From the NCBI GenBank assembly GCA_021153165.1, contig JAGKTZ010000003.1:19665-83664 (forward strand): a DNA stretch of 64,000 nt, given 5' to 3'. The notes beneath the pieces were generated by a model. That model was given only the letters and a program-made list of their open reading frames with translations. It was not told the origin of the DNA and did not search any database. Source of the DNA: Prevotellaceae bacterium (GTDB lineage Bacteria; Bacteroidota; Bacteroidia; Bacteroidales; Bacteroidaceae). This document shows positions 10,223 through 18,109 of the stretch, piece after piece. The position numbers and the translations under genes are program-made. The stretch's first letter is position 1, and each line of letters starts with the position of its first letter.

Positions 10223-10304
10223 AGGTAGGTTCTAAAAACGTGTGATACGCCCACGGGGCAGACTGGTACACACAATGAGAAAAAGGAGTTTTTAGAACCC
10301 ACCT
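10223..10304 (+). promoter_or_regulatory. Long inverted repeat between acpP and fabF
   Basis: Arms of 17 bases (10223-10239 and 10288-10304, core GGTTCTAAAAAC) match with a single difference and extend imperfectly outward through CACTTAG-like sequence. The loop is 48 bases. It ends 42 bases before the fabF ATG. It has no T-tract on the plus strand, so an attenuator, a processing site, an operator or a remnant of an inserted element are all possible. The rest of the 331-base gap (10016-10346) holds a low-complexity stretch with repeated TTTGCAA words but no gene. Confidence 0.55.
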
Positions 10305-10346
10305 GTACTTAGTGACCGAATTTAAATCCCTATTAAAAACGAAATT

Positions 10347-11401
10347 ATGGAATTAAAAAGAGTTGTAGTAACAGGTCTTGGCGCATTGACCCCAGTGGGA
10401 AACACTGTGCCTGAAACTTGGGAAAATATCAAAAAAGGTGTCAGCGGTGCTGGCCCTATCACCTACTTCGACGCAACAAACTTCAAGACTCAGTTTGCTT
10501 GCGAAGTGAAAAATTTCAAAGCGACAGATTTCATCGACCGTAAGGAAGTACGCAAAATGGACCTTTACGAACAATTTGCAGTAGTCGCTGCAATGGAAGC
10601 AGTAAAGGATAGCGGCATGGACCTTGAGACCGTAGACAAAAACCGTATAACGCTATCGCCGACGCGTTCAACCTGATCCGCTTGGGCAAGGCTAATGTGA
10701 TGGTGACAGGTGGTGCTGAAGCCGCTATCTGCGAAGGTGGCGTGGGTGGTTTCAATGCGATGCACGCCCTCTCTACCCGCAACGACGACCCAACACGTGC
10801 CAGCCGCCCCTTCAGCGCTAGTCGCGACGGATTCATCATGGGCGAAGGCGCAGGTGTATTGATTTTGGAAGAATTGGAACATGCCAAGGCACGCGGTGCT
10901 CACATCTATTGCGAATTGGCAGGTGTAGGTATGTCTGCAGATGCTCACCACATCACAGCATCTCACCCCGAGGGCCTCGGTGCTCACCTGGTGATGAGCA
11001 ATGCTCTGGAAGATGCTGGCATGAAGCCCGAAGATATCGACTATATCAATGTGCATGGCACTTCTACGCCTGTGGGTGACGTTTCTGAAGTCAAGGCTAT
11101 CACCAAGCTCTTTGGCGAACACGCCTACAAGCTCAATATTAGTTCGACTAAGTCTATGACTGGCCACCTTCTCGGCGCAGCTGGTGCAGTGGAAGCACTC
11201 TTCTGCTGCTTGGCAGTGCAGAATGATATCGTACCTCCTACGATCAACCACGAAGAAGGCGACAACGACGAAAACATCGACTACAACCTCAACTTTACCT
11301 TCAACCAAGCACAAGAACGCCCCATCCGTGCTGCACTGAGCAACACCTTCGGCTTCGGCGGTCACAATGCGTGCTGTATAATGAAGAAGTACGAGGCATA
11401 A
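10347..11401 (+). pseudogene. fabF: Beta-ketoacyl-ACP synthase II, broken by an internal deletion
   Basis: FabF elongates fatty acyl-ACP by condensation with malonyl-ACP. Here the gene is in two frames. Residues 1-101 (10347 to about 10648) match the FabF N-terminus (RVVVTGLGALTPVGN, then RKEVRKMD). The frame then shifts, and from about 10649 the rest of FabF continues (NAIADAFNLIRLGKANVM, HGTSTPVGD, STKSMTGHLLGAAGA, NTFGFGGHN). Comparison with ordinary FabF indicates some 65-70 residues missing at the junction, including the catalytic cysteine; both histidine motifs remain. The missing length is not a multiple of three. The gene normally has one intact copy and is important for lipid synthesis, so either a second synthase exists elsewhere or this is an assembly or sequencing error. 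It lies directly before rnc. Confidence 0.9.
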
Positions 11402-11471
11402 TCCCACACCGGGAATTATCAGCGACCCATAAAGTCTGTGCCTGAATAGGTACGCAATACACCATAAACGA

Positions 11472-11513
11472 CCTGCAATCTTGTGCCCCAAACCTATTGC
11501 GCAAGATTGCAGG
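11472..11513 (+). promoter_or_regulatory. Stem-loop in the rnc leader
   Basis: A perfect 12-bp stem CCTGCAATCTTG/CAAGATTGCAGG (11472-11483 with 11502-11513) extends inward to 15 bp through one G-U pair. It ends 28 bases before the chosen rnc start and lacks a following T-tract. A double-stranded leader like this could be cut by the RNase III that the gene encodes, as is known for rnc autoregulation in Escherichia coli; that role here is inference. It could also be a fabF terminator without a good U-tract. Confidence 0.6.
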
Positions 11514-11541
11514 CAAGTTATTTCTTTACTTATATATTATT

Positions 11542-12825
11542 ATGATAATCTCAAATCTAATAGACCGTGCGAGACTCGTGTTTAGCAAAAACAAGGAGCT
11601 GCGCAAGGCTTTGTACGGCATATTCGGTTTCTATCCCCATAGCCTGGAAGTTTATCGCATTGCACTCGCCCACAAATCCCATGCCTATCGCAACCGCAAG
11701 GGACGCTCGTTCAACAACGAACGCTTGGAATTTCTGGGAGATGCTATCCTCGAAGCCGTAGTCAGCGATATTGTTTACCATCGCTACGACCGCAAGCACG
11801 AAGGGTTCTTGACCAACACACGAAGCAAGATCGTGCAGCGCGCTTCGCTCAACAAACTGGCCAAAGAATTAGGCATAGAAGCGCTGATCCAAGCCCCCAC
11901 GCAAAATCGTGGACACAATAGTTATATAGGCGGCAATGCATTTGAAGCGCTGATGGGCGCCGCATATCTGGACCGTGGCTATGCTTGCTGCAAGTGGTTC
12001 ATCGAACATCGTATCATAGGCAAACTGCTCGACATCGATGGGGTGGCTAATAAAGAAGTGAACTTCAAGAGCAAATTGCTGGAATGGAGTCAGAAGAACA
12101 AGATGCAGGTGGAATTCCTGCTCTCAGATTCTACACTCGACAAATCGGGCAGTCCAGTCTTTCATACCACTATTAATATAGAAGGTATCGTGGCAGGCGA
12201 AGGCAAGGGTTACTCGAAGAAAGAAAGTCAACAGTTGGCTGCACGCGAAGCACTGACGAAGATGAACCGCGAACCTGCGTTTGTAGAAAGTGTATTCGAC
12301 GCAAAAGCTAAGCGTACTGCGATGGAAGCAGAGGAATACTTCACCGTGCCACAATTGGACGAAATCGAAACACCAGTACAGGAAGCACAAACAACAGCAG
12401 ACACAGCAGCTCCGGCAGAACGTCCTGCAGAAAAGAAACCTTATCGCAGCCACGCACGCCGTAGCCCTGTAGCTGAACGCAAAGAGAAAGAAGAAAAAAG
12501 AGCTGCTATCGCTAAGGCTCAATCAGAACCTGCAGCCAACAAGCAAAAGCCTGCGCCAACTAAGGAAACACCAAAGAAAACAGCGCAGCAACCTAAGGAA
12601 AAGAAAACGGAGGCAAATACGCCCAAACGCGAACCTGCTGCAACTAAAAGCATGGAGGTTTCTGCTGAAGTCAAGGCGGAGAAACAGGAACAAAAACCTG
12701 CTAAAAGGAAACCAAGACCTAAGCGTCCGCAAATGACGGAAGAGGAAAAGGCTGCCCTGCAAACTCAACGCGAAGAGCAGATCCGTGCTGCCGAAGAAGC
12801 GGCTTACGCAGAATTGTCAAATTAG
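11542..12825 (+). CDS. rnc: Ribonuclease III with long charged C-terminal tail
   Basis: Cleaves double-stranded RNA in rRNA and mRNA processing. The RNase III domain (about residues 12-150) carries the signature NNERLEFLGDAIL (58-70), with catalytic Glu63 and Asp67, and a double-stranded-RNA-binding domain follows (about 175-240). The usual enzyme is about 220-250 residues. This one has 427, because a Lys/Glu/Ala/Pro-rich, probably disordered tail of some 175 residues is appended. The frame is open from 11497, but the ATG at 11542 (MIISNLIDRAR) gives the normal N-terminus and lies after the leader hairpin. It is third in the acpP-fabF-rnc order. Confidence 0.95.
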   Translation: MIISNLIDRARLVFSKNKELRKALYGIFGFYPHSLEVYRIALAHKSHAYRNRKGRSFNNERLEFLGDAILEAVVSDIVYHRYDRKHEGFLTNTRSKIVQRASLNKLAKELGIEALIQAPTQNRGHNSYIGGNAFEALMGAAYLDRGYACCKWFIEHRIIGKLLDIDGVANKEVNFKSKLLEWSQKNKMQVEFLLSDSTLDKSGSPVFHTTINIEGIVAGEGKGYSKKESQQLAAREALTKMNREPAFVESVFDAKAKRTAMEAEEYFTVPQLDEIETPVQEAQTTADTAAPAERPAEKKPYRSHARRSPVAERKEKEEKRAAIAKAQSEPAANKQKPAPTKETPKKTAQQPKEKKTEANTPKREPAATKSMEVSAEVKAEKQEQKPAKRKPRPKRPQMTEEEKAALQTQREEQIRAAEEAAYAELSN

Positions 12826-12895
12826 TCTTTTCCCTTTTGCTTGTTAATACTGGCGAAGGTTTTGACTATATTGTTTTCAATAAACTCATAGAAAA

Positions 12896-12942
12896 AAAGT
12901 CTGTAACATATCCCGCACTATCCAGGATTTGTTGCAGACTTT
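12896..12942 (+). terminator. Stem-loop after rnc, probable terminator
   Basis: A 13-bp stem AAAGTCTGTAACA/TGTTGCAGACTTT (12896-12908 with 12930-12942, one G-U) continues into ATCC/GGAT. The flanks are A-rich on the left and TTTCTC on the right, so it may work in either direction. It lies 70 bases past the rnc stop. Confidence 0.55.
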
Positions 12943-12996
12943 CTCGCCCCTACTGTTCACCTTGCTACATACAATCCTAAGACCACCTACCCCGCC

Positions 12997-13503
12997 ATGT
13001 CACATACTACCAAAGAACGACACAAAAATAGATCTGAGCGAATCGCGTCGTCGCGTACCTACCACCTGACCAAACGTATTGCGAAGTGGATGGATCGCTA
13101 TTACATCGACCCAATAATCGGTTTCTTCCTTCCTGGTTATGGTGACACAATAACCACCCTGCTCAACCTCCCCTATCTGTATGTAAGCGCATTCAAGGTA
13201 CGCAGTCTCCCGCTTACGCTTGCTATTATTTTCAATACATTACTGGATGTACTCATAGGACTTATACCCGTTCTTGGCGATCTGTTTGATATTTTCAACA
13301 AGTCGTACACCAAGAACTCACGCCTCCTGACTGGTTTCGTAGAAGGCGACCACAGCATCATCCGAGAAGTCAACCGCAAGGCGATTCTTTTGGGTGTGCT
13401 CTGTCTCATCCTTTGTCTTTTGATCTACCTCGTTATTCTCTTGATTGTACAATTGGGGATGTGGATAGGCGAACTTGGCAGTTCGTTAGTCAGTCTATTT
13501 TAA
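12997..13503 (+). CDS. DUF4112 family membrane protein
   Basis: A 168-residue inner-membrane protein of unknown function. After a basic, soluble N-terminus (about 1-35) comes the DUF4112 core: PIIGFFLPGYGDT, then hydrophobic segments around residues 70-95 (NTLLDVLIGLIPVLGDLFD) and 128-160. The GLIPVLGDLFDI and FNKSYTKNSRLL blocks are the family hallmarks. It sits alone between rnc and mutS, with about 170 and 320 bases on either side. Nothing in its surroundings indicates a role. Confidence 0.8.
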   Translation: MSHTTKERHKNRSERIASSRTYHLTKRIAKWMDRYYIDPIIGFFLPGYGDTITTLLNLPYLYVSAFKVRSLPLTLAIIFNTLLDVLIGLIPVLGDLFDIFNKSYTKNSRLLTGFVEGDHSIIREVNRKAILLGVLCLILCLLIYLVILLIVQLGMWIGELGSSLVSLF

Positions 13504-13742
13504 GCAAAACATAGCACTACTGACTTGCGCCAACCAGTCCAAGGCAACACGCAAGATGTACTGCTATAGCCACAAGATTGTTCCTATCTGTACTTCATTC
13601 AAACGGAATAGTATCGATATACTGAGAACATAGAACGACAGTACAGATTCTGCTAAATATAGCAACGATAAAATTTACTGAGACAGGATACGCCCATTGC
13701 AAAAAAGTGATTCGCGGTCCTCTACCTATCAAAGAAAATCAG

Positions 13743-13750
13743 TAACTTTG
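13743..13750 (+). promoter_or_regulatory. Probable -7 box of the mutS promoter
   Basis: TAACTTTG matches the Bacteroidetes -7 consensus 75 bases before mutS. No good TTTG is seen at the expected distance upstream. The remaining part of the 322-base gap (13504-13825) shows no gene and no strong hairpin. Confidence 0.4.
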
Positions 13751-13825
13751 CCTTTCGTCTGCTCTCGCACTGCAACGAAGCAAAAGACGTAATAATTATC
13801 CCACGACATTAAGCAAAATTCGACT

Positions 13826-16441
13826 ATGGCAAAAGAAGAACTCACCCCGATGATGAAGCAATTTCACGATCTCAAGGCAAAGCATCCCGATGCGATTTTG
13901 CTTTTTCGTTGTGGCGACTTCTATGAAACCTATTGCAGTGATGCTGTCACCGCTTCCCAAGTGCTTGGCATCACGCTTACTCGACGTAACAACAAGGGTT
14001 CGCAGGCTGCCACCGAGATGGCGGGTTTCCCCTATCATGCCCTGGACACCTATTTGCCACGCTTAGTGCGTGCGGGTTTTCGCGTCGCTATTTGTGATCA
14101 ATTGGAAGACCCTAAGTTGGCAAAGAAACTTGTCAAGCGCGGTATCACAGAACTTGTAACGCCAGGAGTAGCCATTAGTGACAATGTGCTCAATAGTCGT
14201 GAGAACAACTTCCTTTGCGCTGTGCATTTTGGTAAGGCGAGTCTCGGTATTTCCCTATTAGATATTTCTACAGGCGAGTTCTTGGTGGCCGAAGGTGCTC
14301 CGGAATATATAGACAAATTACTTGTAGGTTTTTCGCCCAAGGAGATTTTGGTAGAAAGTGGGATGAAGTCTCGTTTGAACGGTCTTTTTGGTAACAAATA
14401 CTTTGTCTTTGAGTTGGAAGACTGGGCCTTTTCGGAAAATACCTCTAAGGAAAAACTGTTGAAGCAATTCGAAGTAAAAAGTTTGAAAGGTTTTGGTGTG
14501 GATCACCTCAAAGATGCTTGTGTTGCGGCAGGAGCTGTGCTTTGCTATCTGGAACTGACTCACCACCACAATACTGGTCATATTACTTCGATCAGACGCA
14601 TTGAGGAGGATCGCTTTGTGCGTCTGGACAAATTCACCGTACGCAATCTAGAACTCGTTGCACCGATGAACGAGGGCGGTCAGTCTTTGCTCTCGGTATT
14701 GGACCGCACACTTACGCCAATGGGTGCACGCATGCTGCGCCGTTGGTTGCTCTTCCCTCTGCGTAATGTTGCGGCCATTCAGCGCCGCCAGGATGGAGTC
14801 GAGCATTTCTTTCGCAATCCCGACTTTAGAGATATTTGCCAGGAGGAACTGGCACGTGTCGGCGATATGGAACGTATTCTGTCCAAGGTGGCTGTGGGGC
14901 GTGCTAATCCCCGTGATATGCAACAATTGCGTATTGCCTTAGAGGGTGTGGAAGTACTGAAAAACGCTTGTCTTGAAGCTGAACAAGAAAATATACGACG
15001 TCTGGGCGAAGAGATGGTTTATTGTCGTGAACTGAAAGAACGCATCCTGCGCACACTGCGCCCCGATCCTCCCGTGATGCTTAACAAAGGTGGCGTGATC
15101 GCTTCGGGTGTGAATCCGCAACTAGATGAATTGCGCAATATCTCTTCTTCCGGCAAGGACTACCTCTTGCAAATCCAACAACGCGAGAGCGAGTTGACAG
15201 GTATTCCCAGTCTGAAAATTGGATTTAACAACGTTTTCGGTTACTATATCGAAGTGCGCAATACATACAAGGAGAATGTGCCTGCAGAGTGGGTACGCAA
15301 GCAGACGTTGGCGCAAGCAGAGCGTTACATCACACAGGAATTGAAGGAGTACGAAGAGAAGATTCTCGGCGCCGAGGACCGTATCCTGGCACTAGAGACG
15401 CAGATATTCAACGACCTTCTGCAAGATGCGGCGACATACATCACCGACTTGCAGCGCAATGCCGCAGCACTGTCACAACTAGACTGTTTGCATTCTCTGG
15501 CAGCCGTAGCGCGCGAGCGACGCTACGTTCGTCCTGTGATCGACGAGAGCCTATCGATAGATATTCGCCAAGGCCGACATCCCGTGATCGAAACTCTGAT
15601 GCCTCCGGGCGAAGAGTATGTAGCCAACGATGTACAATTGGATTGCAATGGCCAGCAAGTAATCATCATCACAGGGCCGAATATGGCTGGTAAGAGTGCT
15701 CTGTTGCGCCAAACGGCCCTAATCACGTTGATGGCACAGACGGGTTCGTTTGTCCCAGCCGAGTCTGCGCAGATTGGTTGGGTAGACAAAATATTCACAC
15801 GCGTAGGGGCCAGCGACAATATATCCGTAGGCGAAAGTACCTTTATGGTGGAAATGAGCGAGGCGGCTAATATCATGAACAATTTGACGCAGCGCAGTCT
15901 GGTCCTCTTCGACGAATTGGGTCGCGGCACCTCGACCTACGATGGCATCTCTATCGCTTGGTCTATCGTAGAGTACATCCACGAGAATCCACGTGCTCAT
16001 GCACGCACCCTGTTCGCCACACACTACCATGAACTGAACGAGATGGAGAAAACCTTCGAGCGCGTGAAAAACTGGAATGTATCGGTGAAGGAAGTCGGCG
16101 GTAAAGTGGTCTTCCTGCGTAAACTGATGCGTGGCGGTAGCGAGCACTCCTTTGGTATCCACGTAGCCCGATTGGCAGGGATGCCGGGCGTGATTGTGAA
16201 GCGTGCCGAAACGGTGCTCCAGGAGTTGGAACGTAGCAACGCGCGCGACGGTTCTGCTATGCCAAAGGGCGAAATGGGCGCATCAGCCCAAGGCGGAACA
16301 CAACTGAGCTTCTTCCAATTGGACGACCCTGTATTGCAGCAAATCCGCGACGAAATCCTGCACCTCGATGTCAATAACCTGACGCCAATGGAGTCGCTCA
16401 ACAAACTGCACGACATTCAGAAGATTTTGAAGGGAAAGTAG
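13826..16441 (+). CDS. mutS: DNA mismatch repair protein MutS
   Basis: Recognises mismatched and looped bases and starts repair. The 871-residue chain has the mismatch-reading Phe-x-Glu motif as Phe32-Tyr33-Glu34 in CGDFYETY, connector and lever domains in the middle, and the ABC-type ATPase near the C-terminus. The Walker A is GPNMAGKS (617-624) and the Walker B region is [17 protein letters not shown] helix-turn-helix dimerisation tail closes the protein. Size and all motifs match MutS rather than MutS2. The repeat element with a promoter and hairpin begins about 45 bases after its stop. Confidence 0.98.
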   Translation: MAKEELTPMMKQFHDLKAKHPDAILLFRCGDFYETYCSDAVTASQVLGITLTRRNNKGSQAATEMAGFPYHALDTYLPRLVRAGFRVAICDQLEDPKLAKKLVKRGITELVTPGVAISDNVLNSRENNFLCAVHFGKASLGISLLDISTGEFLVAEGAPEYIDKLLVGFSPKEILVESGMKSRLNGLFGNKYFVFELEDWAFSENTSKEKLLKQFEVKSLKGFGVDHLKDACVAAGAVLCYLELTHHHNTGHITSIRRIEEDRFVRLDKFTVRNLELVAPMNEGGQSLLSVLDRTLTPMGARMLRRWLLFPLRNVAAIQRRQDGVEHFFRNPDFRDICQEELARVGDMERILSKVAVGRANPRDMQQLRIALEGVEVLKNACLEAEQENIRRLGEEMVYCRELKERILRTLRPDPPVMLNKGGVIASGVNPQLDELRNISSSGKDYLLQIQQRESELTGIPSLKIGFNNVFGYYIEVRNTYKENVPAEWVRKQTLAQAERYITQELKEYEEKILGAEDRILALETQIFNDLLQDAATYITDLQRNAAALSQLDCLHSLAAVARERRYVRPVIDESLSIDIRQGRHPVIETLMPPGEEYVANDVQLDCNGQQVIIITGPNMAGKSALLRQTALITLMAQTGSFVPAESAQIGWVDKIFTRVGASDNISVGESTFMVEMSEAANIMNNLTQRSLVLFDELGRGTSTYDGISIAWSIVEYIHENPRAHARTLFATHYHELNEMEKTFERVKNWNVSVKEVGGKVVFLRKLMRGGSEHSFGIHVARLAGMPGVIVKRAETVLQELERSNARDGSAMPKGEMGASAQGGTQLSFFQLDDPVLQQIRDEILHLDVNNLTPMESLNKLHDIQKILKGK

Positions 16442-16486
16442 GAGAAAATCCTGGGCTTGATACAGAGAAAATGCGCCTTATTTCTG

Positions 16487-16775
16487 TGGAACATTTTCCT
16501 AATATCTGTTAATACGGATTTGCATTTCGCAGAAAAATATTGTACCTTTGTGATAAGAAAGTGGGGAACTAGCCAAATGCGGTTAGTTCCCCTTTAGTTT
16601 GCCCTATTTTTGAGCGAAAAAAGGTAAGACTTTGTGAAAAATTCGCGACGGCTCGTTGAAAAAAGTCAAGAGTTTGTTGAAATTCCCCAAGGTTTTTTTT
16701 TGAAAAGGTCTCATCTTCTTTGCAGAAGGTTTGACCGATGTCCTACAACGTCTTAAACTTTCTTAAAAAAACGTA
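16487..16775 (+). ncRNA. Candidate small RNA element, copy A (promoter, hairpin, A/T array)
   Basis: About 290 bases matched, inverted, at 43070-43365. In order it holds some 30 conserved bases, a perfect Bacteroidetes promoter (TTTG 16519-16522, 20 bases, TACCTTTG 16543-16550), and a 12-bp hairpin at 16563-16592 (GGGGAACTAGCC, loop AAATGC, GGTTAGTTCCCC). After the hairpin come TTTAGTTTGCCCTATTTTT and an array of A-run/core/T-run units ending near CTTTCTTAAAAAA. Between the copies, two hairpin pairs change with pairing kept (A-U to G-U, and G-U to U-A). The next gene downstream is on the other strand and no frame with coding signals follows, so the transcript would be non-coding. It lies in the 462-base gap between mutS and the AT-rich orphan gene. 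The 3' end is not defined. Function unknown. Confidence 0.6.
16519..16550 (+). promoter_or_regulatory. Consensus promoter inside element copy A
   Basis: TTTG and TACCTTTG are separated by exactly 20 bases. Transcription is expected to start a few bases past 16550, just before the hairpin at 16563. The boxes and spacing are identical in copy B apart from one base in the -7 box. Confidence 0.75.
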
Positions 16776-16903
16776 ATTCTTCGGTCGTGAAACAATCACG
16801 AATCGCGCGTTCCCCTGTTCGGGTGGTTTATCCCAATAGACAGGTTTTTCATTTTCCCATAGCAAAACGAATCAAAAGCGCATAAAAAATCCAATAAATG
16901 AGT

Positions 16904-17977
16904 CTAACATAGTATTATATGTTTCTCTTGTAAAAATATAGTTATTTTGTCAAGTTCTTCTTTAATCTTTGAAGCCACACAATTTGAAGATACTCCAAAC
17001 TCATCATACTTCTTTCTACCAATCCAAACATTTGCTTGACATCTATATCCGAATTTTTGGGTAAGAATTTCTACAGTTTGCTTCTCTGGTATTGACTGGC
17101 AATCAGCAATATGATACCCATTTTTCTTTTTAGATTTAAATCGAATATTTATTGTGGCTTTATCAAATGTAACTTGTAAACCAGGATAGAATTCATATCT
17201 TTTTTCTTCATACCATTTAGAATTTACGGCAATAGTCTTAAAACAATTTATAATTTCTGATGATTGTAGCATAGGGATGCTATGAACTGGTAATTCATTC
17301 GGATTTATGGAATTAGAATTAGCACAAAACGCCTTAAGGATGCTTTGAGATACAAAACGATTTTTACCTCGTCCCATAAGATACTGCGGATGATAAAATC
17401 TATTATCTTCAAATTTGGGGAATAGATATTCTTGTTTCATTTCACAACGCACCAATTGAAAAATTTTGCTTGCTTTATCTATGAATCTCTTATCTGTCCC
17501 CAATGCACCCCAACCTAAATAAATCGGACATTTATGTTGTCGTAGAGCTTTTATATCATCGTCTAGAGTTGAGAGGACTGCTTCTGTGGCTATTGTGCTA
17601 GATTTTATTGCGCCATCTAAATCTGCATTTCTAATATTAAACAAGTTGAAAATTTGAATAACACCCTCCAGTGGTTTCCCATTATGACGTGCTATAAAAA
17701 GTTTTTCAATATTATGCATAGTGTTATCTGATGTAAACTGATACCATGGAGTATTGCTATTGTCGAACATTGTTAAAGCTTTCAATTCAGCCTCTGTGAT
17801 ATTTGTTTGAAGAGGCTTAGCGCTTCCTGGATTTTTCATCACAATAGAGCCTATAACGTCCCAAGAATCTCCAAATTGCAGTATTGTACGCCATCTATAT
17901 TGGAATCCATCTTTTGACAAATTCCAGTTTTTGTCATTTCCTAAGTAGTGTGCAAATACCTTCATTTTACTTCTCAA
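16904..17977 (-). CDS. AT-rich orphan protein, distantly like DUF1643
   Basis: A 357-residue soluble protein that I do not firmly recognise. The N-terminal half resembles the DUF1643 pattern: an arginine/tryptophan strand (YRWRTILQFGDSW), a strand ending MKNPGSAKP, later IQIFNLFNIRNADL, and IYLGWGALGTDKRF. The C-terminal half (about 230-357) has no family I can name. Base composition is clearly more AT-rich than that of its neighbours, and codon choice (many ATA, TTA, AAT) differs, which suggests recent transfer. A second ATG (MKVFAHYLGN) four codons in is a possible start. It sits between the small-RNA-like element and a long hairpin, convergent with mutS. No restriction, toxin or mobility gene is next to it. 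Confidence 0.6.
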   Translation of the reverse strand: MRSKMKVFAHYLGNDKNWNLSKDGFQYRWRTILQFGDSWDVIGSIVMKNPGSAKPLQTNITEAELKALTMFDNSNTPWYQFTSDNTMHNIEKLFIARHNGKPLEGVIQIFNLFNIRNADLDGAIKSSTIATEAVLSTLDDDIKALRQHKCPIYLGWGALGTDKRFIDKASKIFQLVRCEMKQEYLFPKFEDNRFYHPQYLMGRGKNRFVSQSILKAFCANSNSINPNELPVHSIPMLQSSEIINCFKTIAVNSKWYEEKRYEFYPGLQVTFDKATINIRFKSKKKNGYHIADCQSIPEKQTVEILTQKFGYRCQANVWIGRKKYDEFGVSSNCVASKIKEELDKITIFLQEKHIILC

Positions 17978-18036
17978 TATACTTATTCCACATCCCGTTA
18001 ATTTTGTCTGCTGAAAATCATAAGTTGGTTTAACTG

Positions 18037-18090
18037 TAATGTGTCATGATTAAAAAAGAGCAGTAACTCCTTTTTGATCATGACACATTA
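18037..18090 (-). terminator. Long hairpin between the orphan gene and the secreted protein gene
   Basis: Arms of 24 bases match at 22 positions (core TAATGTGTCATGAT) around the loop CAGTAA. The inner part is A-run against T-run. It lies about 20 bases 3' of the secreted-protein gene and about 60 bases 5' of the orphan gene, both on the minus strand. It probably terminates the first, although its symmetry would also fit the footprint of a small inserted element. Confidence 0.55.
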
Positions 18091-18109
18091 ATAAAACACT
18101 CCAGAACGA

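Noticed and set aside
10682..11401. Independent gene downstream of a short fabF
   Set aside because: The sequence is the uninterrupted C-terminal part of FabF, and the residues before its first Met (NAIADAFNLIRLG) are also FabF. It is one broken gene.
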